A stretch of DNA of 50,085 nucleotides from Betaproteobacteria bacterium (lineage in GTDB: Bacteria > Pseudomonadota > Gammaproteobacteria > Burkholderiales > Rhodocyclaceae): positions 1-50,085 of the forward strand of contig JACQAO010000085.1 in the NCBI GenBank assembly GCA_016194935.1, given 5' to 3'. Positions 33,214 through 41,342 of this stretch are shown here, piece by piece. How positions within the stretch are numbered: the stretch's first letter is position 1; each line of letters starts with the position of its first letter. The notes beneath the pieces were generated by a model. That model made no database searches, was not told the DNA's origin, and saw nothing but the letters and a program-made list of their open reading frames with translations. The translations under genes were made by a program, and so were the position numbers.

Positions 33214-33228
33214 TGGCTCGCAATTTGC
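33214..33228 (+). promoter_or_regulatory. Sigma-54 promoter of the tsx-bmp-Rieske unit
   Basis: TGGCTCGCAATTTGC has GG (33215-33216) and GC (33227-33228) ten bases apart and fits TGGCNCG-N4-TTGC. The predicted start point is near 33239-33240, giving a leader of about 135 bases. No other promoter in this gap is as good. Confidence 0.65.
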
Positions 33229-33250
33229 TAATTAAAGAGTCAGGCAGAAT

Positions 33251-33278
33251 GAATCCAATTTATGCTAGGATTGGATTC
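33251..33278. repeat. Perfect 9-bp inverted repeat in the tsx leader
   Basis: GAATCCAAT (33251-33259) and ATTGGATTC (33270-33278) flank a ten-base loop, about 11 bases after the predicted sigma-54 start point. It may be a 5' stabilising hairpin in the mRNA or a protein-binding palindrome. No T-run follows. Confidence 0.6.
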
Positions 33279-33375
33279 AAAATATACCGGCCTACTGAAC
33301 CGGACAGCACCACCCGACAGCGCCACCCTGGTGCGGGTGCGCAAACCGCTTGTCACATTCACCAAAGGAGATGTT

Positions 33376-34236
33376 ATGAAACGCAAAACTTTCAAGCACG
33401 CAGCAGCTTTCGCAGCCGTCGCCGCCTGCGGTTTCACCGCCCAGGCAGCGGACTGGAGCGACACTTCCATCGGCTACCGCTACGGGACCAAGTACGCCGA
33501 GCCGTTCAACTCCAGTGATGTCACCAAGAACATCATCAACCTGAGCCACGTCAGCGGTTACAAATACGGCACTAATTTCTTCAATGCCGATCTGCTGCTT
33601 TCAGACAGCAAGGACCCCTCCAGCGTCGGCGCCAAAGACGGCGCGCATGAGGTGTATGTGGTGTACCGCCATACCCTGGATCTGGGAAAAATTTCCGGCA
33701 AGGAATATAAATTCGGACCGGTACGCGGCCTCGGCCTCACCGCCGGTTTCGACTTCAACACCAAGACCGATGCCGGCTACAACTCAAAGAAACGCATGCT
33801 GGTGGCCGGCCCCACGCTGATGATGGACGTACCCGGCTTTCTCAATGTAAGCCTGCTGGAACTATGGGAGAGCAATGCTCCCTACAATGGCTACAGCCGC
33901 ATCAGCACCCCGCGTTACTCATATAAAACCCATCCCATGATCAACCTGGCCTGGGGCATTCCCTTGGGATTCGTACCCCTGTCTTTCGAGGGTTTTGCCA
34001 ACTTCATCGCCTCCAAAGGCAAGGATGAGTTTGGCGGCAACACTGCTGCAGAAACCAACATCGACATGCAGCTCATGTATGACATGAGTTCCGCTTTCAG
34101 CGCCGGCAAGAACACTTTTAAAGTGGGTTTCGAATACCAGTACTGGAAGAATAAATTTGGCAACGATTCCTCCGGCCCGGCGGGCAAAGGCGCTTTTGCC
34201 AAGACCCCGATGCTGCGTGCGGAATATCACTTCTGA
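33376..34236 (+). CDS. tsx: Tsx-family nucleoside-specific outer-membrane channel
   Basis: A 286-residue outer-membrane beta-barrel with a signal peptide (MKRKTFKHAAAFAAV, cleavage near AQA-ADW). The mature start WSDTSIGYRYGTKYAEPF and the block VYVVYRHTLDLGK match the Tsx/OmpK family. The protein ends in an aromatic residue (AEYHF), as outer-membrane barrels do. AAAGGAG six bases before the ATG fixes the start. It should let nucleosides into the periplasm for the BMP protein encoded next. Confidence 0.88.
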   Translation: MKRKTFKHAAAFAAVAACGFTAQAADWSDTSIGYRYGTKYAEPFNSSDVTKNIINLSHVSGYKYGTNFFNADLLLSDSKDPSSVGAKDGAHEVYVVYRHTLDLGKISGKEYKFGPVRGLGLTAGFDFNTKTDAGYNSKKRMLVAGPTLMMDVPGFLNVSLLELWESNAPYNGYSRISTPRYSYKTHPMINLAWGIPLGFVPLSFEGFANFIASKGKDEFGGNTAAETNIDMQLMYDMSSAFSAGKNTFKVGFEYQYWKNKFGNDSSGPAGKGAFAKTPMLRAEYHF

Positions 34237-34300
34237 GCAGACCCAACCCCGCTGCGCCTCCGCACCATGCGGCGCGCGGCACTTAGAAAGGAAACAGCCA

Positions 34301-35383
34301 ATGAACCGCCGTAAATTTTTTACCCTGACCAGCCTGGCCGCCGCAAGCCTGCTGTGCTTTGCGGGAACTGTGCGCGCCGAAGAACCATTGAAAGTGGGTT
34401 TCGTTTATGTAGGGCCGGTGGGTGACGCCGGCTGGACCTACGCTCACGATCAAGGCCGTCTCGCCATGGAGAAGGCGCTGGGTTCCAAGGTGAAGACGAC
34501 CTATGTCGAAAATGTGCCGGAAGGCGCCGATGCGGAGCGCGTTATCCGCAAACTCGCCACCGAAGGCAACAAGCTGATCTTCACTACATCCTTCGGCTAC
34601 ATGAACGCCACCGAAAAGGTCGCCAAACTGTTTCCGAATGTGATCTTCGAGCATGCCACCGGTTACAAGACCGCCAAAAACCTGGGAACCTATGAGTCGC
34701 GTTTCTACGAAGGCGCTTACCTGCTGGGCGTAGTGGCCGGCAAGATGACCAAGAGCAATACGCTCGGCGTAGTGGCTTCATTCCCCATCCCCGAAGTCAT
34801 CCGCAACATCAACGCTTTTACGCTGGGCGCGCAAAGCATGAACCCGGCGATCAAGACCAAGGTGATCTGGGTGAATAGCTGGTACGACCCGGCCAAGGAA
34901 CGCCAGGCTGCGGAAACACTGGTGGCGCAAGGTGTCGACGTGATGAGCCAGAACACCGACTCTCCCGCCACGTTACAGGTGGCGCAAGAGAAAGGCGTCT
35001 ACGCTTTCGGCTGGGATTCCGACATGGTGAAGTTCGCGCCCAAGGCCCACCTGACCGCCAATACCAATGACTGGGGCGGCTTCTATACCGACACCGCCAA
35101 GGCGGTAATTGCCGGTACCTGGAAATCCGGCGAGGTGCGTGGCGGCCTCAAGGAAGGCATGGTCAAGATGGCGCCTCTGAATCCGGTAGTGCCGGCCAGC
35201 GTGGCAAAAGCTTTTGAAGAGAAGAAAAAAGCCATGATTGAAGGCAAGTTTCATCCCTTCCAGGGGCCCATCAAGGATCAGTCCGGCGCGGTCAAGGTAG
35301 CCGCCGGCGCGGTGATGCCTCTCAAGGAACTTTTGTCGATGGACTTTTACGTGCAAGGAGTGGAAGGCAGCGTACCCAAGTAA
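34301..35383 (+). CDS. BMP-family nucleoside-binding protein
   Basis: A 360-residue periplasmic binding protein of the basic membrane protein family. A Sec signal ends near VRA-EEP, with no lipoprotein box at the expected place. The family pattern VGFVYVGPVGDAGWTYAHDQG opens the mature protein, and FEHATGYKTAKN and YAFGWDSDM follow. Its likely partners are the ATPase and two permeases in the opposite-strand xdh operon, which lacks its own binding protein. AAAGGAAAC precedes the ATG. A strong hairpin follows the gene. Confidence 0.9.
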   Translation: MNRRKFFTLTSLAAASLLCFAGTVRAEEPLKVGFVYVGPVGDAGWTYAHDQGRLAMEKALGSKVKTTYVENVPEGADAERVIRKLATEGNKLIFTTSFGYMNATEKVAKLFPNVIFEHATGYKTAKNLGTYESRFYEGAYLLGVVAGKMTKSNTLGVVASFPIPEVIRNINAFTLGAQSMNPAIKTKVIWVNSWYDPAKERQAAETLVAQGVDVMSQNTDSPATLQVAQEKGVYAFGWDSDMVKFAPKAHLTANTNDWGGFYTDTAKAVIAGTWKSGEVRGGLKEGMVKMAPLNPVVPASVAKAFEEKKKAMIEGKFHPFQGPIKDQSGAVKVAAGAVMPLKELLSMDFYVQGVEGSVPK

Positions 35384-35399
35384 GGGTCGCTTGCGCGAG

Positions 35400-35432
35400 G
35401 GGCCGGTGGCGGTTCGTGGCCGCCACCGGCCC
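35400..35432 (+). terminator. Strong hairpin between bmp and the Rieske gene
   Basis: GGGCCGGTGGCGG (35400-35412) pairs perfectly with CCGCCACCGGCCC (35420-35432) around a 7-base loop, followed by GATTTTCTG. The T-run is short, so it may be a partial terminator or an mRNA-stabilising hairpin that raises binding-protein expression over the downstream enzymes. Confidence 0.7.
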
Positions 35433-35458
35433 GATTTTCTGTTACCGGCAGGATAGCT

Positions 35459-36472
35459 ATGATCCGCGACCCCGTGCTCTTTGATGACTGGCATCCCGTG
35501 GGCATGACCGCGCAACTGCCTGCGGGCATACCAGTGTCCGCGCAACTGCTGGATGTCCCCCTGGTGGTCTGGCGCGACAGTGCAAACGCAGTTCATGTAT
35601 GGGTGGACCGCTGCCCCCATCGCGGCATGAAGTTGTCCCTGGGTTCCGTGCATGGCGATAGCCTGACTTGCGCCTACCACGGCTGGACATATGGCAGCGA
35701 TGGCAGGTGCAAGCACATCCCCGCCCTGCCTGAGCAGGACGGGGACAGACTCACGGCCAGGGTAAGCGCCTGTGCAGTGCAGGAGCAGTACGGCTTGATC
35801 TGGGTCTGTCTGGGTACTGCGGCCAGGGGTGTGCCGGCTTTCCCGGAATTTACCGACCGGCGCTTGCGCAAGGTGTGGTGCGGCCCCTATGAGGTTGCCA
35901 GCAGCGGTCCGCGCATCGTCGAGAATTTTCTCGACATGGCCCATTTTGCTTTTGTGCACGAAGGCATACTGGGCGAGAAAGCCCGTGCCGCGATTCGGGA
36001 ATATCAGGTGCAGGATTTCGCGGACAGCGAATCTGGCGACGGCATCCGAGCTACGGGATGCCTGGTCTGGCAACCCCGTTCCAACAGCCTTGCCAGCGGC
36101 GGCAGCGAGGTCGAGTATTCCTATCGCGTGGTGCGTCCCCTCACTGCAATCCTGACCAAGGAACCGCTATCCCGGCAGGGCTTCCACGAGGCCGTCAGCC
36201 TGCATCTGCAACCCCTGACCGAAACAACTACGCGAGTCTGGATCATCCTGGCCTTGACCAATCACGAACAGGGCGACGAGGAGCTGCGCGCTTTCCAGGA
36301 CGCCATCTTCCTTCAGGACCGGCCTATCGTCGAAAACCAGCAGCCCTTGCGCCTGCCCCTGCTGCCCGGCGCTGAAGTCTCCGTTGCCTGTGATCGCATG
36401 TCCCTGGCCTACCGCCGCTACCTGAAGAATCTGGGCTTGCGCTACGGCGTAGTGACCAGCGAAAACCCATGA
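35459..36472 (+). CDS. Rieske non-heme iron oxygenase, HpxD-like
   Basis: A 337-residue oxygenase alpha-type subunit. The Rieske [2Fe-2S] ligands are C52/H54 (CPHRG) and C71/H74 (CAYHGWTY), and the mononuclear iron motif is N156-x2-D159-x2-H162-x4-H167 (ENFLDMAHFAFVH). Both redox sites are intact, so it is likely an active oxygenase. In Klebsiella, hpxD (a Rieske protein) takes part in hypoxanthine/xanthine oxidation, and this may be a relative. It overlaps the 8-oxoguanine deaminase gene by 4 bp. No ferredoxin reductase partner is in the window. An aromatic-ring or O-demethylase substrate cannot be excluded. Confidence 0.82.
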   Translation: MIRDPVLFDDWHPVGMTAQLPAGIPVSAQLLDVPLVVWRDSANAVHVWVDRCPHRGMKLSLGSVHGDSLTCAYHGWTYGSDGRCKHIPALPEQDGDRLTARVSACAVQEQYGLIWVCLGTAARGVPAFPEFTDRRLRKVWCGPYEVASSGPRIVENFLDMAHFAFVHEGILGEKARAAIREYQVQDFADSESGDGIRATGCLVWQPRSNSLASGGSEVEYSYRVVRPLTAILTKEPLSRQGFHEAVSLHLQPLTETTTRVWIILALTNHEQGDEELRAFQDAIFLQDRPIVENQQPLRLPLLPGAEVSVACDRMSLAYRRYLKNLGLRYGVVTSENP

Positions 36473-37878
36473 GCGAACGCCTCTACCTGCGCCATGCCGA
36501 AGTTCTGGTCACAGTCGATGACGAGCGGCGGGAAATCCGCGACGGCGCGCTGCTGACCGAAGCTAACCGCATCCTGCTGGTTGGCGGCACGCAAGCGCTG
36601 GATGTCTGGATCGCGCAGCATCCGGACAAGACACCCACGCGCACCATTGATGTCAGCGGTTGTATAGTGACCCCGGGCCTGGTCAACTGCCATCACCACA
36701 TGTACCAGACTCTCACGCGCAGCATCGGCACCGGCAAGGGCCTGGCGCTGTTCGACTGGCTCAAGATGCTCTACCGGGTGTGGGCCGGACTCACGCCGGA
36801 GGCGGTGCAGGTCAGCACGCGCATCGCCCTGGCCGAACTGCTGCTCTCGGGAGCCACTACGGTATCTGATCATCTCTATCTCTATCCGAATGGTTGCCGC
36901 CTGGAAGACACCATCGAGGCCGCCCAGGACATGGGCGTGCGCTTTCATCCGACACGCGGCAGCATGAGCGTCGGCGAATCGAAGGGTGGCCTGCCGCCGG
37001 ACAGCCTGGTGGAAAAGGAAGCGGATATCCTGGCCGAATCGCAACGCCTGATCGAGACCTGGCACGACCCGCAGCCTTACTCCATGCTGCGCCTGGGCTT
37101 GGCGCCGTGTTCCCCTTTCAGCGTCAGCGCCGACCTGATGCGGGAATCCGCACGATTGGCCCGCAACTATCGGCATGTGGGACTGCATACACATCTGGCC
37201 GAAGTCCTCGACGAAGACCGCTACTGCCTGGAGAAATTCGGCAAACGTCCGATAGATTACGCAGAGTCCGTGGAGTGGCTTGGCCCCGATGTCTGGTTTG
37301 CCCACATGGTGCATCCCAACCAGACGGAGATCGACCGCCTGGCGCATAGCTGCTCCGGCGTCTGTCATTGTCCCAACAGCAACATGATCCTGGCCTCCGG
37401 CATCGCCCCGGTGCGGGCCATGCTGGATGCCGGCGTGCGTGTCGGTCTGGGCGTGGACGGCTCCGCCAGCAACGACGGCAACCACATGCTCGGCGAAGCG
37501 CGCCAAGCCATGCTGTTGCAGCGGGTCGGCTGGCCCGGCTTCGAGTCGGATGCGGCGCGCTTCTCAGCGCGCGAAGCGCTGACCCTGGCTACCCGAGGCG
37601 GCGCCAGCACCCTGGGCCGGGATGACATCGGCAGCCTGGAACCCGGTAAAGCCGCCGACTTCGTTGCCTTCCGCGTCGACGATTTGAGCCACGCCGGCGG
37701 CCTCGGCGATCCCGTGGCGGCGCTGCTGACGTGCGCCCCCGCCACAGCCTGGCTGTCGGTGATCAACGGCAGGATCGTGGTGGAGCAAGGGCGCTTGCCC
37801 GGCATCGACCTGGGGCCTTTGATCGAACGCCACAACCGCCTCAGCCGCACACTGCTGGTCAAGGCCGGCTTCGCCTGA
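36469..37878 (+). CDS. 8-oxoguanine deaminase
   Basis: A 469-residue zinc amidohydrolase of the AtzB/TrzN/8-oxoguanine deaminase group. Metal motifs are NCHHHMYQ (near residue 75), HTHLAEVLDED, AHMVHPNQTE and the aspartate in VDGSASNDGNHM. The pair YQTLTRSIGTGKGLALFDWL and the HMLGEARQAMLLQR block are typical of characterised 8-oxoguanine deaminases. Product: uric acid plus ammonia, feeding straight into PuuD. It is translationally coupled to the Rieske gene. Isoguanine or a triazine substrate is less likely given the purine context. Confidence 0.87.
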   Translation: MSERLYLRHAEVLVTVDDERREIRDGALLTEANRILLVGGTQALDVWIAQHPDKTPTRTIDVSGCIVTPGLVNCHHHMYQTLTRSIGTGKGLALFDWLKMLYRVWAGLTPEAVQVSTRIALAELLLSGATTVSDHLYLYPNGCRLEDTIEAAQDMGVRFHPTRGSMSVGESKGGLPPDSLVEKEADILAESQRLIETWHDPQPYSMLRLGLAPCSPFSVSADLMRESARLARNYRHVGLHTHLAEVLDEDRYCLEKFGKRPIDYAESVEWLGPDVWFAHMVHPNQTEIDRLAHSCSGVCHCPNSNMILASGIAPVRAMLDAGVRVGLGVDGSASNDGNHMLGEARQAMLLQRVGWPGFESDAARFSAREALTLATRGGASTLGRDDIGSLEPGKAADFVAFRVDDLSHAGGLGDPVAALLTCAPATAWLSVINGRIVVEQGRLPGIDLGPLIERHNRLSRTLLVKAGFA

Positions 37879-37885
37879 TTTCAAA

Positions 37886-38371
37886 ATGACGAATCTGCTC
37901 CCCCACGACGACCATTTCCTGACCCGCGTGCTGGCCCTGGCCGAACAATCGCGCCAGGAGGGTCACCATCCTTTTGCGGCGCTAGTGGTGAATGCCCAGG
38001 GCGAGGTTATCGCAGAAGCCATGAATGCTTCCAGCAGCGACCGCACCGCCCATGCCGAGATGAATGCGCTACGCATGGTTTCATCCAGTCATAGCCCTGC
38101 TCAGTTAGCCGCAGCGACTCTGTACTCCAGTGCCGAACCTTGCGCCATGTGCGCCGGCGGAATCTATTGGAGCGGCATCGGTCGCGTCGTTTATGCCCTG
38201 GCTGAAGCCAGCCTGCTGGAACTCACCGGCAACGATCCTGACAACCCCACCCTGTCCCTGCCTTGCCGCGAGGTCTTCGCCAGAGGCCAGCGCCCTGTGG
38301 AAGTGATCGGCCCGCGACGGGAAGAGGAAGCCCGCCGGGCGCATCTGGAGTTCTGGAAGAAACAAACATGA
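37886..38371 (+). CDS. CDA-fold nucleoside/guanine deaminase
   Basis: A 161-residue zinc deaminase of the cytidine deaminase-like fold. The zinc/proton-shuttle motifs are HAEMNAL and PCAMCAGGIYWSGIG. The short overall length with a C-terminal EFWKKQT tail resembles Bacillus-type guanine deaminase rather than TadA. It lies seven bases after the 8-oxoguanine deaminase gene and has no clear ribosome site of its own. The substrate is uncertain: guanine, another aminopurine or cytosine are possible. Confidence 0.8.
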   Translation: MTNLLPHDDHFLTRVLALAEQSRQEGHHPFAALVVNAQGEVIAEAMNASSSDRTAHAEMNALRMVSSSHSPAQLAAATLYSSAEPCAMCAGGIYWSGIGRVVYALAEASLLELTGNDPDNPTLSLPCREVFARGQRPVEVIGPRREEEARRAHLEFWKKQT

Positions 38372-38420
38372 CTAAACTTTCAAACCGCAACGTCAAAGCC
38401 CTTATGGATGATTTTTTAAG

Positions 38421-38448
38421 TTGTAAAAATATTTTGGCAGCCTAGAAT
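38421..38448 (+). promoter_or_regulatory. Putative sigma-70 promoter of the pyrimidine operon
   Basis: TTGTAA (38421-38426) and TAGAAT (38443-38448) are 16 bases apart, about 40 bp before the aminotransferase ATG, in an AT-rich stretch after the deaminase stop. It is the only plausible promoter in this 116-bp gap. Confidence 0.5.
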
Positions 38449-38487
38449 CCACGTAACCACTATCTTAACCAAGCAAGGCGCAAGCAT

Positions 38488-39795
38488 ATGAATAAATCAA
38501 AGATGTCGTCGTTCTGGATGCCGTTCACCGCCAACCGCGATTTCAAGGCGCAGCCGCGTTTGCTGGCCTCGGCCGAGGGGATGTACTACCGCGATGTCGA
38601 TGGCAACGCCATCCTCGACGGCACTGCCGGCTTGTGGTGCGTACCTTGCGGTCATGCCCAGCCCAGGATCGTCAAGGCGGTGCAGCAGATGGTGGGGAAG
38701 CTGGATTTTGCGCCCACGTTCCAGATCGGCCACCCCGCTGCGTTCGAGCTGGCGGACAAGTTGATGGACTACACGCAGCATCGCTACGGCCAGGTGTTCT
38801 ACAGCAACTCCGGTTCTGAAGCGGTCGATACTGCGCTAAAGATAGCGCTGGCGTATCACCAGGCGCGCGGGGATGGCAGGCGTACCCGCCTGATCGGCCG
38901 CGAGCGGGGCTATCACGGCGTCGGCTTCGGCGGCATTTCCGTCGGCGGCATCGCCGGCAATCGTAAGACTTTCGGGCCGCTGCTGCCCGGCGTCGATCAT
39001 CTGCCGCATACCCACAACCTGGAAAAAAACGCATTCACGCGCGGCGAGCCGGAATATGGCGCGCACCTGGCCGACGAACTTGAGCGCATCGTCGCCCTGC
39101 ATGACGCATCGACCATCGCCGCAGTCATCGTCGAGCCGGTCGCCGGATCGACCGGGGTTTTGATTCCACCCAAAGGTTATTTGCAACGCTTGCGCGAAAT
39201 CTGCACCAAGCACGGCATTCTGCTGATTTTCGATGAAGTGATTACCGGATTTGGCCGCCTGACGACGCCGTTCGCCGCCGATTATTTCGCGGTCGAGCCG
39301 GATATTATGTCCACCGCCAAAGGCTTGACCAACGGCACGGTGCCAATGGGTGCGGTGTTCGTCAAACAATGGATACACGATGCTTTCATGGACGGCCCGG
39401 CGGGAATTGAACTATTCCACGGGTATACCTATTCCGGCCATCCGCTGGCATGCGCCGCCGCCCTGGCAACGCTGGAAGTTTTTGAGGAACAGCAGCTCCT
39501 CGCGCACGCCAAGAGCGTGCAAAGCTACTGGGAGGACGCGATTCATTCGCTGCGCGGCTTGCCGCACGTAATTGACTTGCGCAGTATCGGGATGATCGCC
39601 GGTATCGAGCTTGCGTCGATTCCCGGCAAACCTGGGGCGCGCGCGTTTGAAGCGTTCAAGCGGACGTTTGCCGAAGGCGTCCTGATCCGCACCACCGGCG
39701 ACATCATTGCCCTGTCGCCGCCGCTGACTCTGGAGAAGAAGCACATCGACGAGTTGTTCGGGAAACTGGGCGCAGTTCTGAAAACCTTGGCGTAA
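38488..39795 (+). CDS. Omega-amino acid (beta-alanine):pyruvate aminotransferase
   Basis: A 435-residue class III PLP aminotransferase. The opening [14 protein letters not shown], the [14 protein letters not shown] segment, [25 protein letters not shown] and the PLP-lysine region STAKGLTNG identify the beta-alanine:pyruvate group. Role here: converts beta-alanine from uracil breakdown into malonate semialdehyde. It is the first gene of a plus-strand operon whose next gene disposes of that product. Confidence 0.9.
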   Translation: MNKSKMSSFWMPFTANRDFKAQPRLLASAEGMYYRDVDGNAILDGTAGLWCVPCGHAQPRIVKAVQQMVGKLDFAPTFQIGHPAAFELADKLMDYTQHRYGQVFYSNSGSEAVDTALKIALAYHQARGDGRRTRLIGRERGYHGVGFGGISVGGIAGNRKTFGPLLPGVDHLPHTHNLEKNAFTRGEPEYGAHLADELERIVALHDASTIAAVIVEPVAGSTGVLIPPKGYLQRLREICTKHGILLIFDEVITGFGRLTTPFAADYFAVEPDIMSTAKGLTNGTVPMGAVFVKQWIHDAFMDGPAGIELFHGYTYSGHPLACAAALATLEVFEEQQLLAHAKSVQSYWEDAIHSLRGLPHVIDLRSIGMIAGIELASIPGKPGARAFEAFKRTFAEGVLIRTTGDIIALSPPLTLEKKHIDELFGKLGAVLKTLA

Positions 39796-39812
39796 TAACC
39801 TGGCTAAACACT

Positions 39813-41342
39813 ATGAACACTCGTGAACAAGCAATGAATAAACTGGATTCCATCTCCCACTTCATCAATGGCAAGCCGGTGGATTCCAGCAGCGGGCGTG
39901 GACGTTACGCCGACGTATTCAACCCGGCCCTGGGCGTACCGATTGCGCGCGTGAGCCTGGCAACGGCGGACGAGGTCGGCGCGGCGGTTGCAGCCGCCGC
40001 CGCGGCATTCCCCGCTTGGTCGGCCACCCCGCCGCTGACACGGGCGCGGATACTGTTCAAATATCTGCAATTGTGTCAGCAGCACACCGATGAGTTTGCC
40101 GCCCTGCTCACCCGCGAGCACGGCAAAACCTTCTCGGACGCGCAAGGTGAAGTGGCGCGCGGGATAGAAATGCTAGAGTTCGCGGTCGGTATTCCGCAGT
40201 TGCTCAAGGGCGAATTCACCGATCAGATTTCGCGCGGCATCGACGCCTGGTCGATGCGCCAAGCACTGGGCGTGGTGGCCGGCATCACGCCGTTCAACTT
40301 CCCCGTGATGGTGCCGATGTGGATGTTCCCGATAGCCATCGCCTGCGGCAATACTTTCGTCCTGAAGCCGTCCGAGCGCGATCCGTCGGCTTCGCTGCTG
40401 CACGCGAAATTGCTGCAACAAGCGGGCCTGCCCGACGGCGTGTTCAATGTTGTGCAGGGCGACAAGGCGGCGGTCGACGCCTTGCTCGATCATCCGCAAG
40501 TGCAGGCGATCAGCTTCGTCGGTTCGACCCCGATTGCCGAATACATTTATGCGCGCGGCTGCGCCACCGGCAAGCGCGTGCAGGCGCTGGGTGGCGCCAA
40601 GAATCATATGGTGGTGATGCCTGACGCGGACATGAGCATGGCGGTCGACGCCCTGATCGGCGCTGCTTACGGCTCAGCCGGCGAACGCTGCATGGCCATC
40701 TCCGTGGTGGTGGCGGTGGGCGACGCGGGTGATCAATTAATTGGCGCATTGGCGGCGCGCACCAGGACACTGAAAATTCGTGACGGCATGGCGGCGGACG
40801 CGGAAATGGGTCCGGTGGTGTCGGCAGCGGCCAAGCAGCGCATCGAAAAACTGATCGGTGAAGGCGTCGAACAAGGCGCGCAACTGGTGGTCGATGGACG
40901 CGGCTGTGTCGTCGCCGGCCGGGAAAACGGCTTCTTCGTCGGCGGCACCCTGTTCGATCACGTCACGCCGCAGATGAGCATCTACCAGCAGGAGATTTTC
41001 GGGCCAGTGTTGTGCATGCTGCGCGTGCCGGACGTGGCAAACGCGGTAGATCTGATCAACGGCAACCAGTACGGCAATGGCGTCGCAATTTACACCCGCG
41101 ACGGCGGCGTGGCGCGGGAGTTTGTGCGCCTGATCCAGGTCGGCATGGTGGGCGTGAATCTGCCTCTGCCGGTGCCGATGGCGTTCAATAGTTTCGGTGG
41201 CTGGAAGCGCAGCATGTTTGGCGACCATCATGCCTACGGCCCGGAAGGCGTGCGCTTCTACACGCGCCACAAGGCAGTCATGCAGCGCTGGCCGAACACC
41301 GCCAGCAGCGGCGTCGAATTCGCTTTTCCGCAGATGAAATGA
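39813..41342 (+). CDS. mmsA: (Methyl)malonate-semialdehyde dehydrogenase, CoA-acylating
   Basis: A 509-residue aldehyde dehydrogenase of the MmsA group. It has the substrate/NAD block [17 protein letters not shown], the segment [13 protein letters not shown], and the catalytic cysteine in [12 protein letters not shown]. Reaction: malonate semialdehyde + CoA + NAD+ to acetyl-CoA + CO2. The start is ATG 39813; a second ATG at 39834 is possible and neither has a strong ribosome site. It overlaps preT in the bases ATGA. Context makes a role in beta-alanine rather than valine catabolism likely. Confidence 0.9.
   Translation: MNTREQAMNKLDSISHFINGKPVDSSSGRGRYADVFNPALGVPIARVSLATADEVGAAVAAAAAAFPAWSATPPLTRARILFKYLQLCQQHTDEFAALLTREHGKTFSDAQGEVARGIEMLEFAVGIPQLLKGEFTDQISRGIDAWSMRQALGVVAGITPFNFPVMVPMWMFPIAIACGNTFVLKPSERDPSASLLHAKLLQQAGLPDGVFNVVQGDKAAVDALLDHPQVQAISFVGSTPIAEYIYARGCATGKRVQALGGAKNHMVVMPDADMSMAVDALIGAAYGSAGERCMAISVVVAVGDAGDQLIGALAARTRTLKIRDGMAADAEMGPVVSAAAKQRIEKLIGEGVEQGAQLVVDGRGCVVAGRENGFFVGGTLFDHVTPQMSIYQQEIFGPVLCMLRVPDVANAVDLINGNQYGNGVAIYTRDGGVAREFVRLIQVGMVGVNLPLPVPMAFNSFGGWKRSMFGDHHAYGPEGVRFYTRHKAVMQRWPNTASSGVEFAFPQMK

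Larger units (their letters stand above)
32971..33375 (+). other. 405-bp non-coding control region before tsx
   Basis: No convincing gene is present; the ORF that could be read into it is an upstream extension of tsx without a ribosome site. It contains, in order, a GTATACGAT operator-like site (33000), a weak terminator-like hairpin (33181), a sigma-54 promoter (33214) and a perfect 9-bp inverted repeat (33251). Half-sites GCACC (33070-33074) and GGTGC (33111-33115) resemble separated NtrC halves but do not form a proper site. Confidence 0.7.
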
